64,000 nt of DNA from Mucilaginibacter straminoryzae (GTDB lineage Bacteria > Bacteroidota > Bacteroidia > Sphingobacteriales > Sphingobacteriaceae). The position numbers and the translations under genes were made by a program. Below are positions 8,661 through 17,449 of the stretch, one piece after another. The stretch is taken from NCBI RefSeq assembly GCF_022953055.1, contig NZ_JALJEJ010000001.1, positions 186,001 to 250,000 of the forward strand, written 5' to 3'. Below the pieces are notes generated by a model. It was given only the letters and a program-made list of their open reading frames with translations. It was not told where the DNA came from and did not search any database. How positions within the stretch are numbered: the first letter of the stretch is position 1; each line of letters begins with the position of its first letter.

Positions 8661-10058
8661 ATGAGTTTCAGAATTGAACACGATACCATGGGCGAGGTTA
8701 AGGTACCTGCCGATAAGTACTGGGGCGCACAAACCGAACGTTCGCGCAATAACTTTAAGATCGGTCCGGCGGCCTCCATGCCTAAAGAGATCATCGATGC
8801 TTTTGCTTACTTAAAAAAAGCGGCAGCTTATACCAATACAGATTTAGGTGTACTGCCTGCAGAAAAACGCGATTTGATTGCACAGGTATGCGACGAAATT
8901 CTGGCAGGCCAGCTGGACGATCAATTTCCGCTGGTGATCTGGCAAACCGGTTCGGGCACGCAATCAAATATGAACGTGAACGAGGTGGTGGCTAACCGTG
9001 CACATGTGCTTCAAGGTAATCAATTGGGCGAGGGTAAAACTTTTATCCACCCGAATGATGACGTGAATAAGTCGCAATCATCAAATGATACCTATCCAAC
9101 TGCAATGCACATTGCGGCCTATAAAACGGTAACCGAAATTACCATTCCTGGTGTAGAGAAGCTGCGCGACTCGCTGAAACGCAAATCAGAGCAGTTTATG
9201 AACGTGGTAAAAATCGGCCGTACCCACCTGATGGATGCTACGCCGCTTACACTTGGGCAGGAGTTTTCCGGCTATGTATCGCAATTAGACCATGGTTTAA
9301 AAGCACTTAAAAATACATTGGCCCACCTAAGCGAATTGGCTCTTGGTGGTACTGCGGTTGGTACAGGCATCAACACCCCTAAAGGTTACGATGTGAAGGT
9401 AGCAGAGTATATTGCACAATTCACCGGCTTACCTTTCGTAACTGCTGAAAATAAATTTGAAGCTTTAGCAGCGCACGACGCCATTGTAGAAAGCCACGGC
9501 GCATTGAAGCAAATCGCGGTAGCGTTGATGAAGATTGCGAATGACATCCGGATGCTGGCTTCTGGTCCGCGTTCTGGTATCGGCGAAATTCATATTCCGG
9601 ATAATGAACCTGGTTCATCTATCATGCCGGGCAAGGTTAACCCAACCCAGAACGAAGCTGTAACCATGGTTGCTGCACAGGTAATGGGCAATGATGTGGC
9701 TATTTCTATCGGCGGTTCTAACGGACATTACGAGCTGAACGTATTTAAACCGGTAATGGCTGCTAACTTCCTGCAATCTGCACGTTTAATTGGCGATGCC
9801 TGCGTTTCGTTCACCGAGCACTGTTCAGAAGGTATCGAACCTAACTACGACGGTATTAAGAAACACCTGGAAAATTCACTGATGCTGGTAACGGCGTTAA
9901 ACCCGCACATCGGTTACGAAAACGCGGCTAAGATTGCCAAAAAAGCGTTAAAAGAGAATAAATCATTGCGTGAAGCTGCTATTGAATTGGAACTGCTGAC
10001 CAGCGAACAATTTGACCAGTGGGTACGCCCCGAAAACATGATCGGAAGTTTAAAATAA
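8661..10058 (+). CDS. fumC: Fumarate hydratase, class II
   Basis: Interconverts fumarate and malate in the TCA cycle without an iron-sulfur cluster. This 465-residue protein matches E. coli FumC closely in length and motifs: [14 protein letters not shown], the [16 protein letters not shown] block, and the superfamily signature [13 protein letters not shown] with G318 and catalytic-loop Ser319/Ser320. The frame can be read from 8580, but ATG 8661 gives the family N-terminus and sits just after a perfect promoter. It is followed by a short palindromic terminator. Confidence 0.98.
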   Translation: MSFRIEHDTMGEVKVPADKYWGAQTERSRNNFKIGPAASMPKEIIDAFAYLKKAAAYTNTDLGVLPAEKRDLIAQVCDEILAGQLDDQFPLVIWQTGSGTQSNMNVNEVVANRAHVLQGNQLGEGKTFIHPNDDVNKSQSSNDTYPTAMHIAAYKTVTEITIPGVEKLRDSLKRKSEQFMNVVKIGRTHLMDATPLTLGQEFSGYVSQLDHGLKALKNTLAHLSELALGGTAVGTGINTPKGYDVKVAEYIAQFTGLPFVTAENKFEALAAHDAIVESHGALKQIAVALMKIANDIRMLASGPRSGIGEIHIPDNEPGSSIMPGKVNPTQNEAVTMVAAQVMGNDVAISIGGSNGHYELNVFKPVMAANFLQSARLIGDACVSFTEHCSEGIEPNYDGIKKHLENSLMLVTALNPHIGYENAAKIAKKALKENKSLREAAIELELLTSEQFDQWVRPENMIGSLK

Positions 10059-10078
10059 AACGTACTTTCCATATCTAT

Positions 10079-10105
10079 CCCTCTCCGCTGGAGAGGGACT
10101 TTTTG
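10079..10105 (+). terminator. fumC terminator resembling the REP-like repeat family
   Basis: CCCTCTCC and GGAGAGGG form an 8-bp stem with a 3-nt loop, followed by ACTTTTTGTTT. Read on the minus strand it is AAAAAGTCCCTCTCC...GGAGAGGGATA, which resembles the dispersed elements at 11491, 15924 and 49676. It may be a repeat copy serving as terminator. Confidence 0.75.
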
Positions 10106-10108
10106 TTT

Positions 10109-10636
10109 ATGAAGAAAACTTTTCGCTCTACAACTTCTGCAGTTAAAATCACTTTGGCCTGCATGACGATGGCCGTTCTGCTGGCAGCCTGTTCGCCGAA
10201 CGCCCGTTACCAGGGTAAAGGCGAGACGACTTTGCAGGGTGAGTGGAAACAGGATAGCGTGCGCCTGCAGCAGAAGCTGATTACTTATTCGCTTTATAAC
10301 TTTAAATTCAACTGCGATTCGTTTTTTGTAAGCATTAATACCGTTAGTAAGGTAAATTATGGTGCAGATACTTGTATGAACAAGGGGCATTGGACCGAAT
10401 ATGCAAGAGGCCTGTACGTGATGTCGCACGATACGCTACGGATACGTGGATTTTTTACGTATCCCAATCAAAAGATCAAATATCAGGCAGATTGCTTTCG
10501 GGTAGGTGTGATAGATGAGCGTTTTAAAGTAAAACAGTTGTCAGATTCGCTCTATCAATTCCGTAACCTCACCAGCACCGAACCGTTTACCATGCACCTG
10601 ACAAAAAAAATTACATGTGTTCCAAAACCGCTTTAA
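10109..10636 (+). CDS. Hypothetical lipoprotein
   Basis: A 175-residue lipoprotein. The signal MKKTFRSTTSAVKITLACMT... ends in a lipobox with the Cys of AAC-SPNARYQG. An open frame runs upstream to 10019 through fumC and the terminator hairpin, so ATG 10109 is the right start. The mature part begins with GETTLQGEWKQD and has repeated short beta-like stretches, as in small Bacteroidota lipoproteins annotated as fumarate hydratase-associated; I do not recognise a named fold. One nucleotide separates it from the S1/P1 nuclease, so they share a transcript, but a functional link is unproven. Confidence 0.75.
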   Translation: MKKTFRSTTSAVKITLACMTMAVLLAACSPNARYQGKGETTLQGEWKQDSVRLQQKLITYSLYNFKFNCDSFFVSINTVSKVNYGADTCMNKGHWTEYARGLYVMSHDTLRIRGFFTYPNQKIKYQADCFRVGVIDERFKVKQLSDSLYQFRNLTSTEPFTMHLTKKITCVPKPL

Positions 10637-10637
10637 C

Positions 10638-11426
10638 ATGAAACTGATAAAAAAACTGATACTGGGCGCAGCCCTGTTTTATGCACCGCTTTCAGGCTTT
10701 GCCTGGGGTACCCAGGGGCACCGCATTGCCGGCCAGATTGCCGATAGTTATTTAACACCGAAAGCGCGTAAAGCTATCGCCGCTATTTTAGGTAATGAGT
10801 CGATTGCAATTACCAGTAACTGGGCCGATTTCATCAAGTCGGACCCTAACTATAGCTATCTTTCTTCATGGCATTACATCGACTTTGATGAAGCCATGAC
10901 TTACCCGCAAATGCAGGAGTTTTTGAAGAATGATAAGAATACCGATGCTTATACCAAGCTGCAGTTTATGATTGCTGAACTGAAAAAGCCAAATTTAAGC
11001 AAAGAGAATAAGTTGCTTTATCTGCGTATGGTGATTCACATTGTGGAAGACATTCATCAGCCGATGCACACCGCACATACCAGCGATAAGGGCGGAAACG
11101 ATGTAAAAGTGAACTGGTTTAGCGAGCAGACCAACCTACATTCTGTTTGGGATAGCAAGCTGATTGATTTTCAGCAATTGAGCTATACTGAGTATGCTAA
11201 CTGGATCAACCATACCACTGCTGCAGAACGTACTACATTACAGGCAGAGCCGCTAAGCAAATGGATCTACGATTCAAGCGTTTTGGCAGGCAAGATCTAC
11301 GAAGATGTAAAGCCTGAAGATACGCTGAATTACCGCTACAACTTTAAGTACATCGGTATCGTAAACCAGCAATTGGTAAAAGCAGGCGTGCATTTAGCAG
11401 GTTTGCTGAACCAGATATTTGGATAG
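10638..11426 (+). CDS. S1/P1-type zinc nuclease, secreted
   Basis: A 262-residue secreted nuclease of the S1/P1 family, which cleaves single-stranded DNA/RNA and 3'-nucleotides using three zinc ions. The signal peptide ends at ...LSGFA, leaving Trp23 as the mature N-terminus; in this family that residue's amino group and side chain help bind zinc, so the cleavage point fits. Further ligands are in GTQGHRI, SNWADFI, SWHYIDFD, VEDIHQPMH and GGNDVKVNW. It likely scavenges external nucleic acids. It starts 1 nt after the lipoprotein stop and is followed by a REP-like repeat pair. Confidence 0.93.
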   Translation: MKLIKKLILGAALFYAPLSGFAWGTQGHRIAGQIADSYLTPKARKAIAAILGNESIAITSNWADFIKSDPNYSYLSSWHYIDFDEAMTYPQMQEFLKNDKNTDAYTKLQFMIAELKKPNLSKENKLLYLRMVIHIVEDIHQPMHTAHTSDKGGNDVKVNWFSEQTNLHSVWDSKLIDFQQLSYTEYANWINHTTAAERTTLQAEPLSKWIYDSSVLAGKIYEDVKPEDTLNYRYNFKYIGIVNQQLVKAGVHLAGLLNQIFG

Positions 11427-11429
11427 AAG

Positions 11430-11523
11430 CCCCACCCAACCCTCCCCAAAGGGGGGAGGGCTATAATTAAATAAATCTACAATAAATACAAAAGTCCTCC
11501 CTACCGGGGAGGATTTAGGAGGG
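11430..11523. repeat. REP-like element pair in inverted arrangement
   Basis: Two GC-rich palindromic units. The left unit (11430-11461) is CCCCACCCAACCCTCCCC plus AAAGGGGGGAGGG. The right unit (11491-11523) is AAAGTCCTCCC, a short loop, then GGGGAGGATTTAGGAGGG. The two are diverged inverted copies of the same design and can fold separately or together. The right end creates an AGGAGGG 5 nt before the phosphatase ATG. Related units lie at 10079, 15847-16070 and 49641-49709. Confidence 0.8.
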
Positions 11524-11528
11524 CTAAT

Positions 11529-11984
11529 ATGAAAATCCTAATGGTTTGCCTGGGCAATATTTGCCGTTCGCCGCTGGCAGAGGGTATAATGCAGCATCTT
11601 GCTGATGAGCAGGGTTTAGACTGGCAGGTAGATTCTGCCGGTACCGGTAATTGGCACGTAGGCGAAGGGCCAGACCGCCGGTCAGTACGCACCGCGAGAC
11701 AGCACGGTATTGATATCAGCAGGCAGGTTTGCCGGCAATTTAAGGTGAGTGATTTTGATAGGTTCGATCATATCTTTGTGATGGACAAATACAACCTGCG
11801 GGACGTTACAGCGCTTGCGCCTGATGGGCAGGCAGAAGCTAAAGTAAAGCTCTTACTGGTAGACAAAGAAGTGCCAGACCCTTATTATGATGATAAGCAG
11901 TTTGAACCCGTGTTCAGACTGATAGAACAGAGTTGTAAGGATATCATCAAAGACTTAACCGGTAAACCCTACGCTTCAGAATAA
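11529..11984 (+). CDS. Low-molecular-weight protein-tyrosine phosphatase
   Basis: A 151-residue cytoplasmic phosphatase. The P-loop CLGNICRS (CX5R, Cys7 and Arg13) is at the extreme N-terminus as usual, and the general acid Asp117 sits in VPDPYY. Bacterial members act on phosphotyrosine of BY-kinases or of unknown substrates. No kinase is adjacent. A strong AGGAGGG ribosome site, formed by the end of the upstream repeat, precedes ATG by 5 nt; this is unusual in the phylum. The last 9 nt overlap the convergent murF. Confidence 0.93.
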   Translation: MKILMVCLGNICRSPLAEGIMQHLADEQGLDWQVDSAGTGNWHVGEGPDRRSVRTARQHGIDISRQVCRQFKVSDFDRFDHIFVMDKYNLRDVTALAPDGQAEAKVKLLLVDKEVPDPYYDDKQFEPVFRLIEQSCKDIIKDLTGKPYASE

Positions 11985-13280
11985 TTCTTTCAGCTGCTCT
12001 AAAGCCATTCCGCGCGACCCTTTAATTAAAACGGTCGCGTTTTTTATGGGGGAAACTTTTAATGCATCAAAGGCGTCTTTAGTAGTTTCGTAAAAATCGG
12101 CCCCTGCCACCTGGTGCTTGTAAAATTCTTTACCTACAAATATCCGTCTGTTTGCATGTGCAGCCATTGCTTTTACAATCACCTGCTCGTGTTCAGCGGC
12201 AGACTCGTCACCCAGTTCAAACATATCGCCCAGGATCATTACTTTATAATCGGCCTGCATCAGCGACACGTTTTCTATCGCCACGGCCATACTGCTCGGG
12301 TTGGCGTTATAGTAATCGCAAATGATGGTATTGGTAGCTGTATGCTCTATCTGCGAACGGTTGTTGGTAGGCTGGTAGCTGCTGATCCCCTGGTTAATTT
12401 GATCGGCAGTAAGGTTGAAAAATAATCCTGTACAAACTGCTGCCAGCATATTATCTAAGTTGTACGAGCCGGTTAGGTTGGTTTGCACTTCATGGCTGAT
12501 GCCATCTTTACTGTGCCAGGCAAATTTTACAAAAGGCGAGTTACTGATTAATCGGCCGGTAACCAGGTTGTTGTTTGCGGGGTTGGTACCGTACCCAAAT
12601 ACGTTTGTTAAATGCCGTGCTTGCTGCATTTCCCGTAGTGCCGTGCTGTCTGTATTTAAAAATACCACACCGCCCGCCGCCTTCAGGTAATCGTATAATT
12701 CCCCCTTTCCTTTCTTTACCCCCTCAACACCGCCGAAACCTTCAAGGTGTGCCCGCCCTACGTTGGTGATTAACCCGCAGGAGGGCTGCGATATCGTACA
12801 TAAAAACTCGATCTCTTTTTGATGATTGGCCCCCATTTCTATCACCGCCATTTCGTGCTCGGTAGTTATCGAAAGTATACTTAATGGCACGCCGATATGG
12901 TTATTCAGGTTACCCTGGGTAGCGAAGGTTTTAAACTGTTGCGATAGCACCGCGTTGATCAGTTCTTTGGTGGTGGTTTTACCGTTGCTGCCGGTAAGCC
13001 CTACTACGGGTATCTGCAAATGTTTGCGGTGTAATCTGGCCAGGTTCTGCAAGCTTTCCAATACATCATCTACCAGTAGGCAGCGTTCATCTGCCCGGTA
13101 TTGGGCATTATCTATAACAGCATAGGCGGCACCGGCTTCAAGGGCCTGGGCTGCAAATGTATTTGCGTCAAACTTATCGCCCTTCAAGGCAAAGAAAATG
13201 CTGCCCGGGGTAATTTTGCGTGTATCTGTACTGATCACCGGGTGCTGCAAATAAAGCTGATATAGTTCTTCGATACTCAT
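11976..13280 (-). CDS. murF: UDP-N-acetylmuramoyl-tripeptide--D-alanyl-D-alanine ligase
   Basis: Adds D-Ala-D-Ala to the UDP-MurNAc-tripeptide, the last cytoplasmic step of peptidoglycan precursor assembly. At 434 residues it has the Mur-ligase ATP loop TGSNGKTTT (96-104), EMGANHQKEIEFL, TNVGRAHLEGFGG and a C-terminal ligase domain with ILGDMFELG. It is isolated here rather than in a dcw cluster. The 3' end overlaps the convergent phosphatase by 9 nt, so no terminator fits between them. It is divergent from the M14 peptidase across a 69-nt gap. Confidence 0.96.
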   Translation of the reverse strand: MSIEELYQLYLQHPVISTDTRKITPGSIFFALKGDKFDANTFAAQALEAGAAYAVIDNAQYRADERCLLVDDVLESLQNLARLHRKHLQIPVVGLTGSNGKTTTKELINAVLSQQFKTFATQGNLNNHIGVPLSILSITTEHEMAVIEMGANHQKEIEFLCTISQPSCGLITNVGRAHLEGFGGVEGVKKGKGELYDYLKAAGGVVFLNTDSTALREMQQARHLTNVFGYGTNPANNNLVTGRLISNSPFVKFAWHSKDGISHEVQTNLTGSYNLDNMLAAVCTGLFFNLTADQINQGISSYQPTNNRSQIEHTATNTIICDYYNANPSSMAVAIENVSLMQADYKVMILGDMFELGDESAAEHEQVIVKAMAAHANRRIFVGKEFYKHQVAGADFYETTKDAFDALKVSPIKNATVLIKGSRGMALEQLKELF

Positions 13281-13349
13281 GGTGTAAATATACGTTTGAA
13301 CGCTAAAGGTTGTGTTTTCTTTTTATTAGCTTAGCCATAACTAACTCTT

Positions 13350-15845
13350 ATGATCAAAAGATTTTACTCCCTTTTAGTACTGGGTCTTTTAATGCACCTC
13401 GGTGCTATGGCCCAGCAACTGCAATCGCCTTCAGAATTTTTAGGTTATGCCCTTGGCGAAAGATATACCCCGCATTACCGGATCATCGAATACTTTCGAT
13501 ACGTGGCTGCCACCGCGAAGAACGTAAAGTTACAGCAATACGGCACGACTAACGAGGGGCGGCCGTTGGTGGTGGCGTATATCGCTTCGGCGGATAATTT
13601 TTCCAGGTTGGAAGAGATCAGGAAGAACAACCTGCGTCTTGCAGGTATAGAAAAGGGTGCGGGAACCACCGGTAGCCCGGCAGTGGTTTGGTTAAGCTAC
13701 AATGTACACGGCAACGAACCGGCATCAAGCGAGGCGGCAATGGCTACCCTTTACGACCTGGCAAATACCGCTAACGCTAAAACGCAGGCCTGGCTAAAAA
13801 ATGCCGTTGTAGTCATAGACCCATGCTTAAACCCAGATGGTCGCGACCGCTATGTGAACTTTTATAATTCTGTTCGTGGCGAAACACCTGATGCCTACAA
13901 CCTTGCCCGTGAACATATGGAACCCTGGCCGGGTGGCAGGGTAAACCATTACTATTTCGACCTTAACCGCGACTGGGCCTGGCAAACTCAAAAAGAAGTG
14001 CAGGCCCGGGTAGCACTGTATAACCAGTGGCTGCCACAGGTGCATGTAGATTTTCACGAACAGGGGTACAACAGCCCCTACTACTTTGCACCGGCGGCAG
14101 AGCCTTTTCATAAGGTGATTACGCCATGGCAACGCGAATTTCAGACCACCATCGGAAAGAATAACGCCAAATATTTTGATGAAAAGGGCTGGATGTATTT
14201 TACTAAAGAAGAATTCGATCTGCTTTATCCATCTTACGGCGATACCTACCCCACTTACAATGGCTCCGTGGGGATGACCTACGAGCAAGGCGGTATCAGT
14301 GGTGGCCTGGCTGTTAACACCCGCAGCGGTGATACCTTAACGCTGGCGCAGCGTGTCGAGCATCACCATGCCACCGGGTTAAGCACCGTAGAAATAACGG
14401 CAGCAAATGCTGCCAGAGTAATTACCGAGTACAAAAAGTTTTTTGATAACAGCAGATTAAGCCCTCCAGGCGATTACAAAGGTTATGTTGTGAAAAACGA
14501 TAACCCGGACAACCTGGCCAAACTGGAGGAAACCCTGAAACGTAATGGTATTAATTACGAATTCGGTACTAACCGCGCATTAACCGGCTTTAACTACTTT
14601 AACGGGAAAACCGAAAGTTTTACGGCTGGCGCGTCCGACCTGGTGATCAGCGCTTACCAGCCAAAATCTGTTTTATTAAGCGTACTAATGGAGCCTAAAA
14701 CCTTTGTGGCTGACTCCAATACATACGATATTACAGCTTGGGCCTTGCCCTATGCCTATGGATTGAAAACCTATGGCGTAAAAGAGGCCATCAGCGGTAC
14801 AGGTAACGAGGCAGCGAAGCCATCGTCTGCTATTAGTAATACGCATGCTTATGCCTATGTTGCGCCGTGGAAATCAACAACTGATGCTGCGTTTTTAGCG
14901 GCGCTAATGAAAGCGCATATTAAAGTACGCTACACCGAAGCGCCATTTGACGCGCAGGGAACACATTACTCACCCGGCACGCTGATTATTCCGCGAGCGG
15001 GAAACGATTTCGCCCGGTTCGACCAAACGGTTCAGGAGTTGGCTACCCGCTTTGGCAGGCAGGTGACCGGCTTATCATCCGGTTTTGTAGATAAGGGAGC
15101 CGATATTGGTTCTTCCATTGTACATAGTCTTAGAGCGCCTAAGGTTGCGCTGTTGTCAGGTGACGGTGTTGATTATGAAGCAATGGGCGAAGTATGGCAC
15201 TTTTTCGAGCAGCAGTTGCATTACCCGGCTACCGTTGTCCGTTTACAGGATCTGGGGCGCATTCGTCTGGCAGATTTTGATGTGGTAGTCATGCCCGACG
15301 GCGGCTATAGCGATTTGCCTGCCGAAAAATTGCAGCAATGGGTAAAAGAGGGCGGCAGATTGATTGCTTTAGGTAGCGCGATAAATGCTCTAAGCGGTAA
15401 GCCGGGATTTTCTGTAAAAAGCAAAGAAGATAAAAAGGATGATAAGACGGCTAAGAATGAGAATATCAACCGTGTTTTTGGCGACCGTAACCGCGAAGCT
15501 TTGAAATCAACGGTCCCCGGTGCCATCTATAAAGTGAGTCTGGATAACACCCACCCGCTCGGTTTCGGCTACCCTAACTATTATTATACCCTTAAGCTAA
15601 GCGACGATTTGTACGAATATCTTGACGATGACGGATGGAACGTAGGTACACTGAAAAAGAATGCCTATGTATCCGGCTTTGTGGGGCAAACAGTAAAAGC
15701 AAAATTACAGGACGGAATGCTGTTCGGCGTTCAGGGGCTGGGCCGCGGGAATGTAGTTTATCTGACAGATGATCCGCTGTTCCGTAGCTTCTGGCAAAAC
15801 GGCAAGTTGCTTTTTGCGAACGCGGTGTTTATGGTGGGGAATTAA
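13350..15845 (+). CDS. Secreted M14 family zinc carboxypeptidase
   Basis: An 831-residue secreted metallopeptidase. A Sec signal (...HLGAMAQ) is followed by an M14 catalytic domain with zinc ligands His120 and Glu123 (HGNEP), LNPDGRDRYVN, DLNRDWAW, the third ligand His236 (DFHEQGYNSPYYF), and probable catalytic Glu312 in TYEQGG. The C-terminal half (about 600 onwards) looks like the glutamine-amidotransferase-like domain often fused in large Bacteroidota M14 proteins (KVALLSGDGVDY, DFDVVVMPDGGY). Likely nutrient peptide degradation in the periplasm or outside. Confidence 0.92.
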   Translation: MIKRFYSLLVLGLLMHLGAMAQQLQSPSEFLGYALGERYTPHYRIIEYFRYVAATAKNVKLQQYGTTNEGRPLVVAYIASADNFSRLEEIRKNNLRLAGIEKGAGTTGSPAVVWLSYNVHGNEPASSEAAMATLYDLANTANAKTQAWLKNAVVVIDPCLNPDGRDRYVNFYNSVRGETPDAYNLAREHMEPWPGGRVNHYYFDLNRDWAWQTQKEVQARVALYNQWLPQVHVDFHEQGYNSPYYFAPAAEPFHKVITPWQREFQTTIGKNNAKYFDEKGWMYFTKEEFDLLYPSYGDTYPTYNGSVGMTYEQGGISGGLAVNTRSGDTLTLAQRVEHHHATGLSTVEITAANAARVITEYKKFFDNSRLSPPGDYKGYVVKNDNPDNLAKLEETLKRNGINYEFGTNRALTGFNYFNGKTESFTAGASDLVISAYQPKSVLLSVLMEPKTFVADSNTYDITAWALPYAYGLKTYGVKEAISGTGNEAAKPSSAISNTHAYAYVAPWKSTTDAAFLAALMKAHIKVRYTEAPFDAQGTHYSPGTLIIPRAGNDFARFDQTVQELATRFGRQVTGLSSGFVDKGADIGSSIVHSLRAPKVALLSGDGVDYEAMGEVWHFFEQQLHYPATVVRLQDLGRIRLADFDVVVMPDGGYSDLPAEKLQQWVKEGGRLIALGSAINALSGKPGFSVKSKEDKKDDKTAKNENINRVFGDRNREALKSTVPGAIYKVSLDNTHPLGFGYPNYYYTLKLSDDLYEYLDDDGWNVGTLKKNAYVSGFVGQTVKAKLQDGMLFGVQGLGRGNVVYLTDDPLFRSFWQNGKLLFANAVFMVGN

Positions 15846-15846
15846 G

Positions 15847-16070
15847 AGCCCCTCCTTTGCCCTCCCCGAAAGGGAGGGTATTTGCTTTACTGTCACGTCC
15901 TGTTTTTCCCCTTTTGGAAACAGCTAAAAGTCCTCTCCCTTGGAGAGGATTTAGGAGAGGTGCAATTAAAAAGTGGTGAAAGTGCGATTCCTTCCCCGTG
16001 GAAAGGAGGAGGAAGGGGTGAATATAAATGAATAGCATTACCCCTCCCTAACCCTCCCGAGGGAGGGAAT
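15847..16070. repeat. Cluster of four REP-like palindromic units
   Basis: This 318-nt gap (15846-16163) is mostly repeat. Units: A 15848-15879 (CCCCTCCTTTGCCCTCCCC then GAAAGGGAGGG, inverted); B 15924-15960 (AAAAGTCCTCTCCC, then GGAGAGGATTTAGGAGAGG, forward); C 15989-16019 (CCTTCCCC, then GGAGGAGGAAGGGG, degenerate forward); D 16038-16069 (CCCCTCCCTAACCCTCCC then GAGGGAGGG, inverted). The spacers differ in length and sequence, so this is not a CRISPR array. No gene was recognised inside. Confidence 0.8.
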
Positions 16071-16111
16071 AAATTCGGCAAGCATCAGTATAATTCCTCG
16101 CACTGGATAAA

Positions 16112-16148
16112 AATAAAAAGGGGTTAAACCCATGCGGAATAACCCCTT
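16112..16148 (-). terminator. Terminator of the DUF1800-DUF1501 operon
   Basis: A 9-bp stem AAGGGGTTA/TAACCCCTT (16118-16126 and 16140-16148) lies just past the DUF1501 stop. On the minus strand it is followed by a T-rich tract. Confidence 0.85.
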
Positions 16149-16163
16149 CAATCTTTATTCTAA

Positions 16164-17435
16164 CTACGCTCTCATCACGCCAATCTGATCGCCTTTCCAG
16201 TCTGGGAATAATACTCTGTTGTTAGTGATCTTTAAATGTTTATCAGCAACTTCGCTAAATACACTTCTAAAATCTGTAGTAACGGCCAGGTCGCGGCCAT
16301 CTTCCAGGTTTTCGATGGACAGCGGTTTTACGTCGCCGTGAACAAGTCCGCCATTTACATCATTACTTAAAATAAAGTTACATGAAGCTCGCCCGTGGTC
16401 GGTACCGCCGGTGCCGTTCTGTTTAACAGTACGGCCGAATTCGGTCATCGTCATTACGGTTACATCATCCTGATACTGGCCGATGTCGTTCCAGAAGGCC
16501 ATCATACTGTTGCTAAGATCGGCTACATTCCTGCCGAAAATCCCGTTTTGTGTACCCTGGTTAAAATGAGTATCCCATCCGTTAGATTCTGCAAAAGCAA
16601 TCTCGAGGCCCACATCCATTTTTATCAGCTGCGCAATTTGTTTTAGCGAATTACCCAACGGCGAGTTTGGATAAACGGCATTGTTGGCCGGTTTATAATT
16701 TTTAAGATCCGTTTTCTGTAGCAGTTTCAACGCATCAAAGCTTTCACGGCCGGTTTGCTTGAGCAAGCCTGTTGCGGTTTGGTCGTACAAATCTTCAAAA
16801 CTACGGGATACCATGTTTACGTTGGTAGGCGTACCGCGCATTTGCAGGGCAAAGTCTTGCAGGTTAGCCACAGCAAGCGCAGGGTTATCGCCATAGAAAG
16901 AACGCGGCATTGCCGATGTCATAGAAACAGCGCTGAAGGGTGTTAAGGAGTCATGTCCTAACAAACCTACCGCCCTGTTAAGCCATCCGCTGGATGTACC
17001 TTTGTTAAACGGAGTCCCGGATTCCATATAATCCTGCGCATCAAAGTGCGACCGTGTATTATTCGGCGAGCCGATACCATGAACAATAGCCAACCTTTTT
17101 TCACGGAACATGGGCTCGAAGGCCGCCATTCCCGGGTGCAGGCCAAACCGGCCGTCCAGGTCTATCAGCGGGCCGCCCTGCTGGCTTTTTGCCGCCGACA
17201 TAAAAAGGGTAGGCCGCGCATCCTGAAGATATTGATCCGTAAATGGCGTTACGGCCATCAGACCATCCATCGCCCCACGCTGGAAAATACATACCAGCGT
17301 TTTTTTGCGTTTATATGGTGCGTTTAATTTATCGCTTGCTGCTGCTTCTGCTAAAAAGCCGGGGATACCTCCCATTAGCCCTACACCAAAAAGGGTAAGA
17401 CCGCCTGCTTTTAAAAATGCTCTTCTATTTAACAT
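16164..17435 (-). CDS. DUF1501 family secreted protein
   Basis: A 423-residue DUF1501 protein, related to the alkaline phosphatase/sulfatase fold, function unproven. The N-terminus MLNRRAFLKAGGLTLFGVG is a twin-arginine-like export signal. Family landmarks seen are CIFQRGAMDGL, GLHPGMAAFEPM, GWDTHFNQG and MTEFGRTVKQNG...GTDHGRA. It lies 14 nt after the DUF1800 gene; the pair is a widely conserved two-gene unit in Bacteroidota, Planctomycetota and Proteobacteria. A joint secreted or surface role is inferred from conserved adjacency only. Confidence 0.92.
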   Translation of the reverse strand: MLNRRAFLKAGGLTLFGVGLMGGIPGFLAEAAASDKLNAPYKRKKTLVCIFQRGAMDGLMAVTPFTDQYLQDARPTLFMSAAKSQQGGPLIDLDGRFGLHPGMAAFEPMFREKRLAIVHGIGSPNNTRSHFDAQDYMESGTPFNKGTSSGWLNRAVGLLGHDSLTPFSAVSMTSAMPRSFYGDNPALAVANLQDFALQMRGTPTNVNMVSRSFEDLYDQTATGLLKQTGRESFDALKLLQKTDLKNYKPANNAVYPNSPLGNSLKQIAQLIKMDVGLEIAFAESNGWDTHFNQGTQNGIFGRNVADLSNSMMAFWNDIGQYQDDVTVMTMTEFGRTVKQNGTGGTDHGRASCNFILSNDVNGGLVHGDVKPLSIENLEDGRDLAVTTDFRSVFSEVADKHLKITNNRVLFPDWKGDQIGVMRA

Positions 17436-17449
17436 GGCTGTATGTTTTA

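Noticed and set aside
9914..10429. 171-residue minus-strand ORF over the fumC end and lipoprotein gene
   Set aside because: It is antisense to two well-supported genes and to the terminator, and has no recognisable motif.
15847..16070. Possible CRISPR array
   Set aside because: The units are palindromic and diverged, in both orientations, with spacers of unequal length; no cas genes are present.
15829..16081. Minus-strand ORFs of 62-69 residues across the gap after the M14 gene
   Set aside because: They translate the REP-like repeats (proline/glycine-rich, low complexity) and do not resemble proteins.
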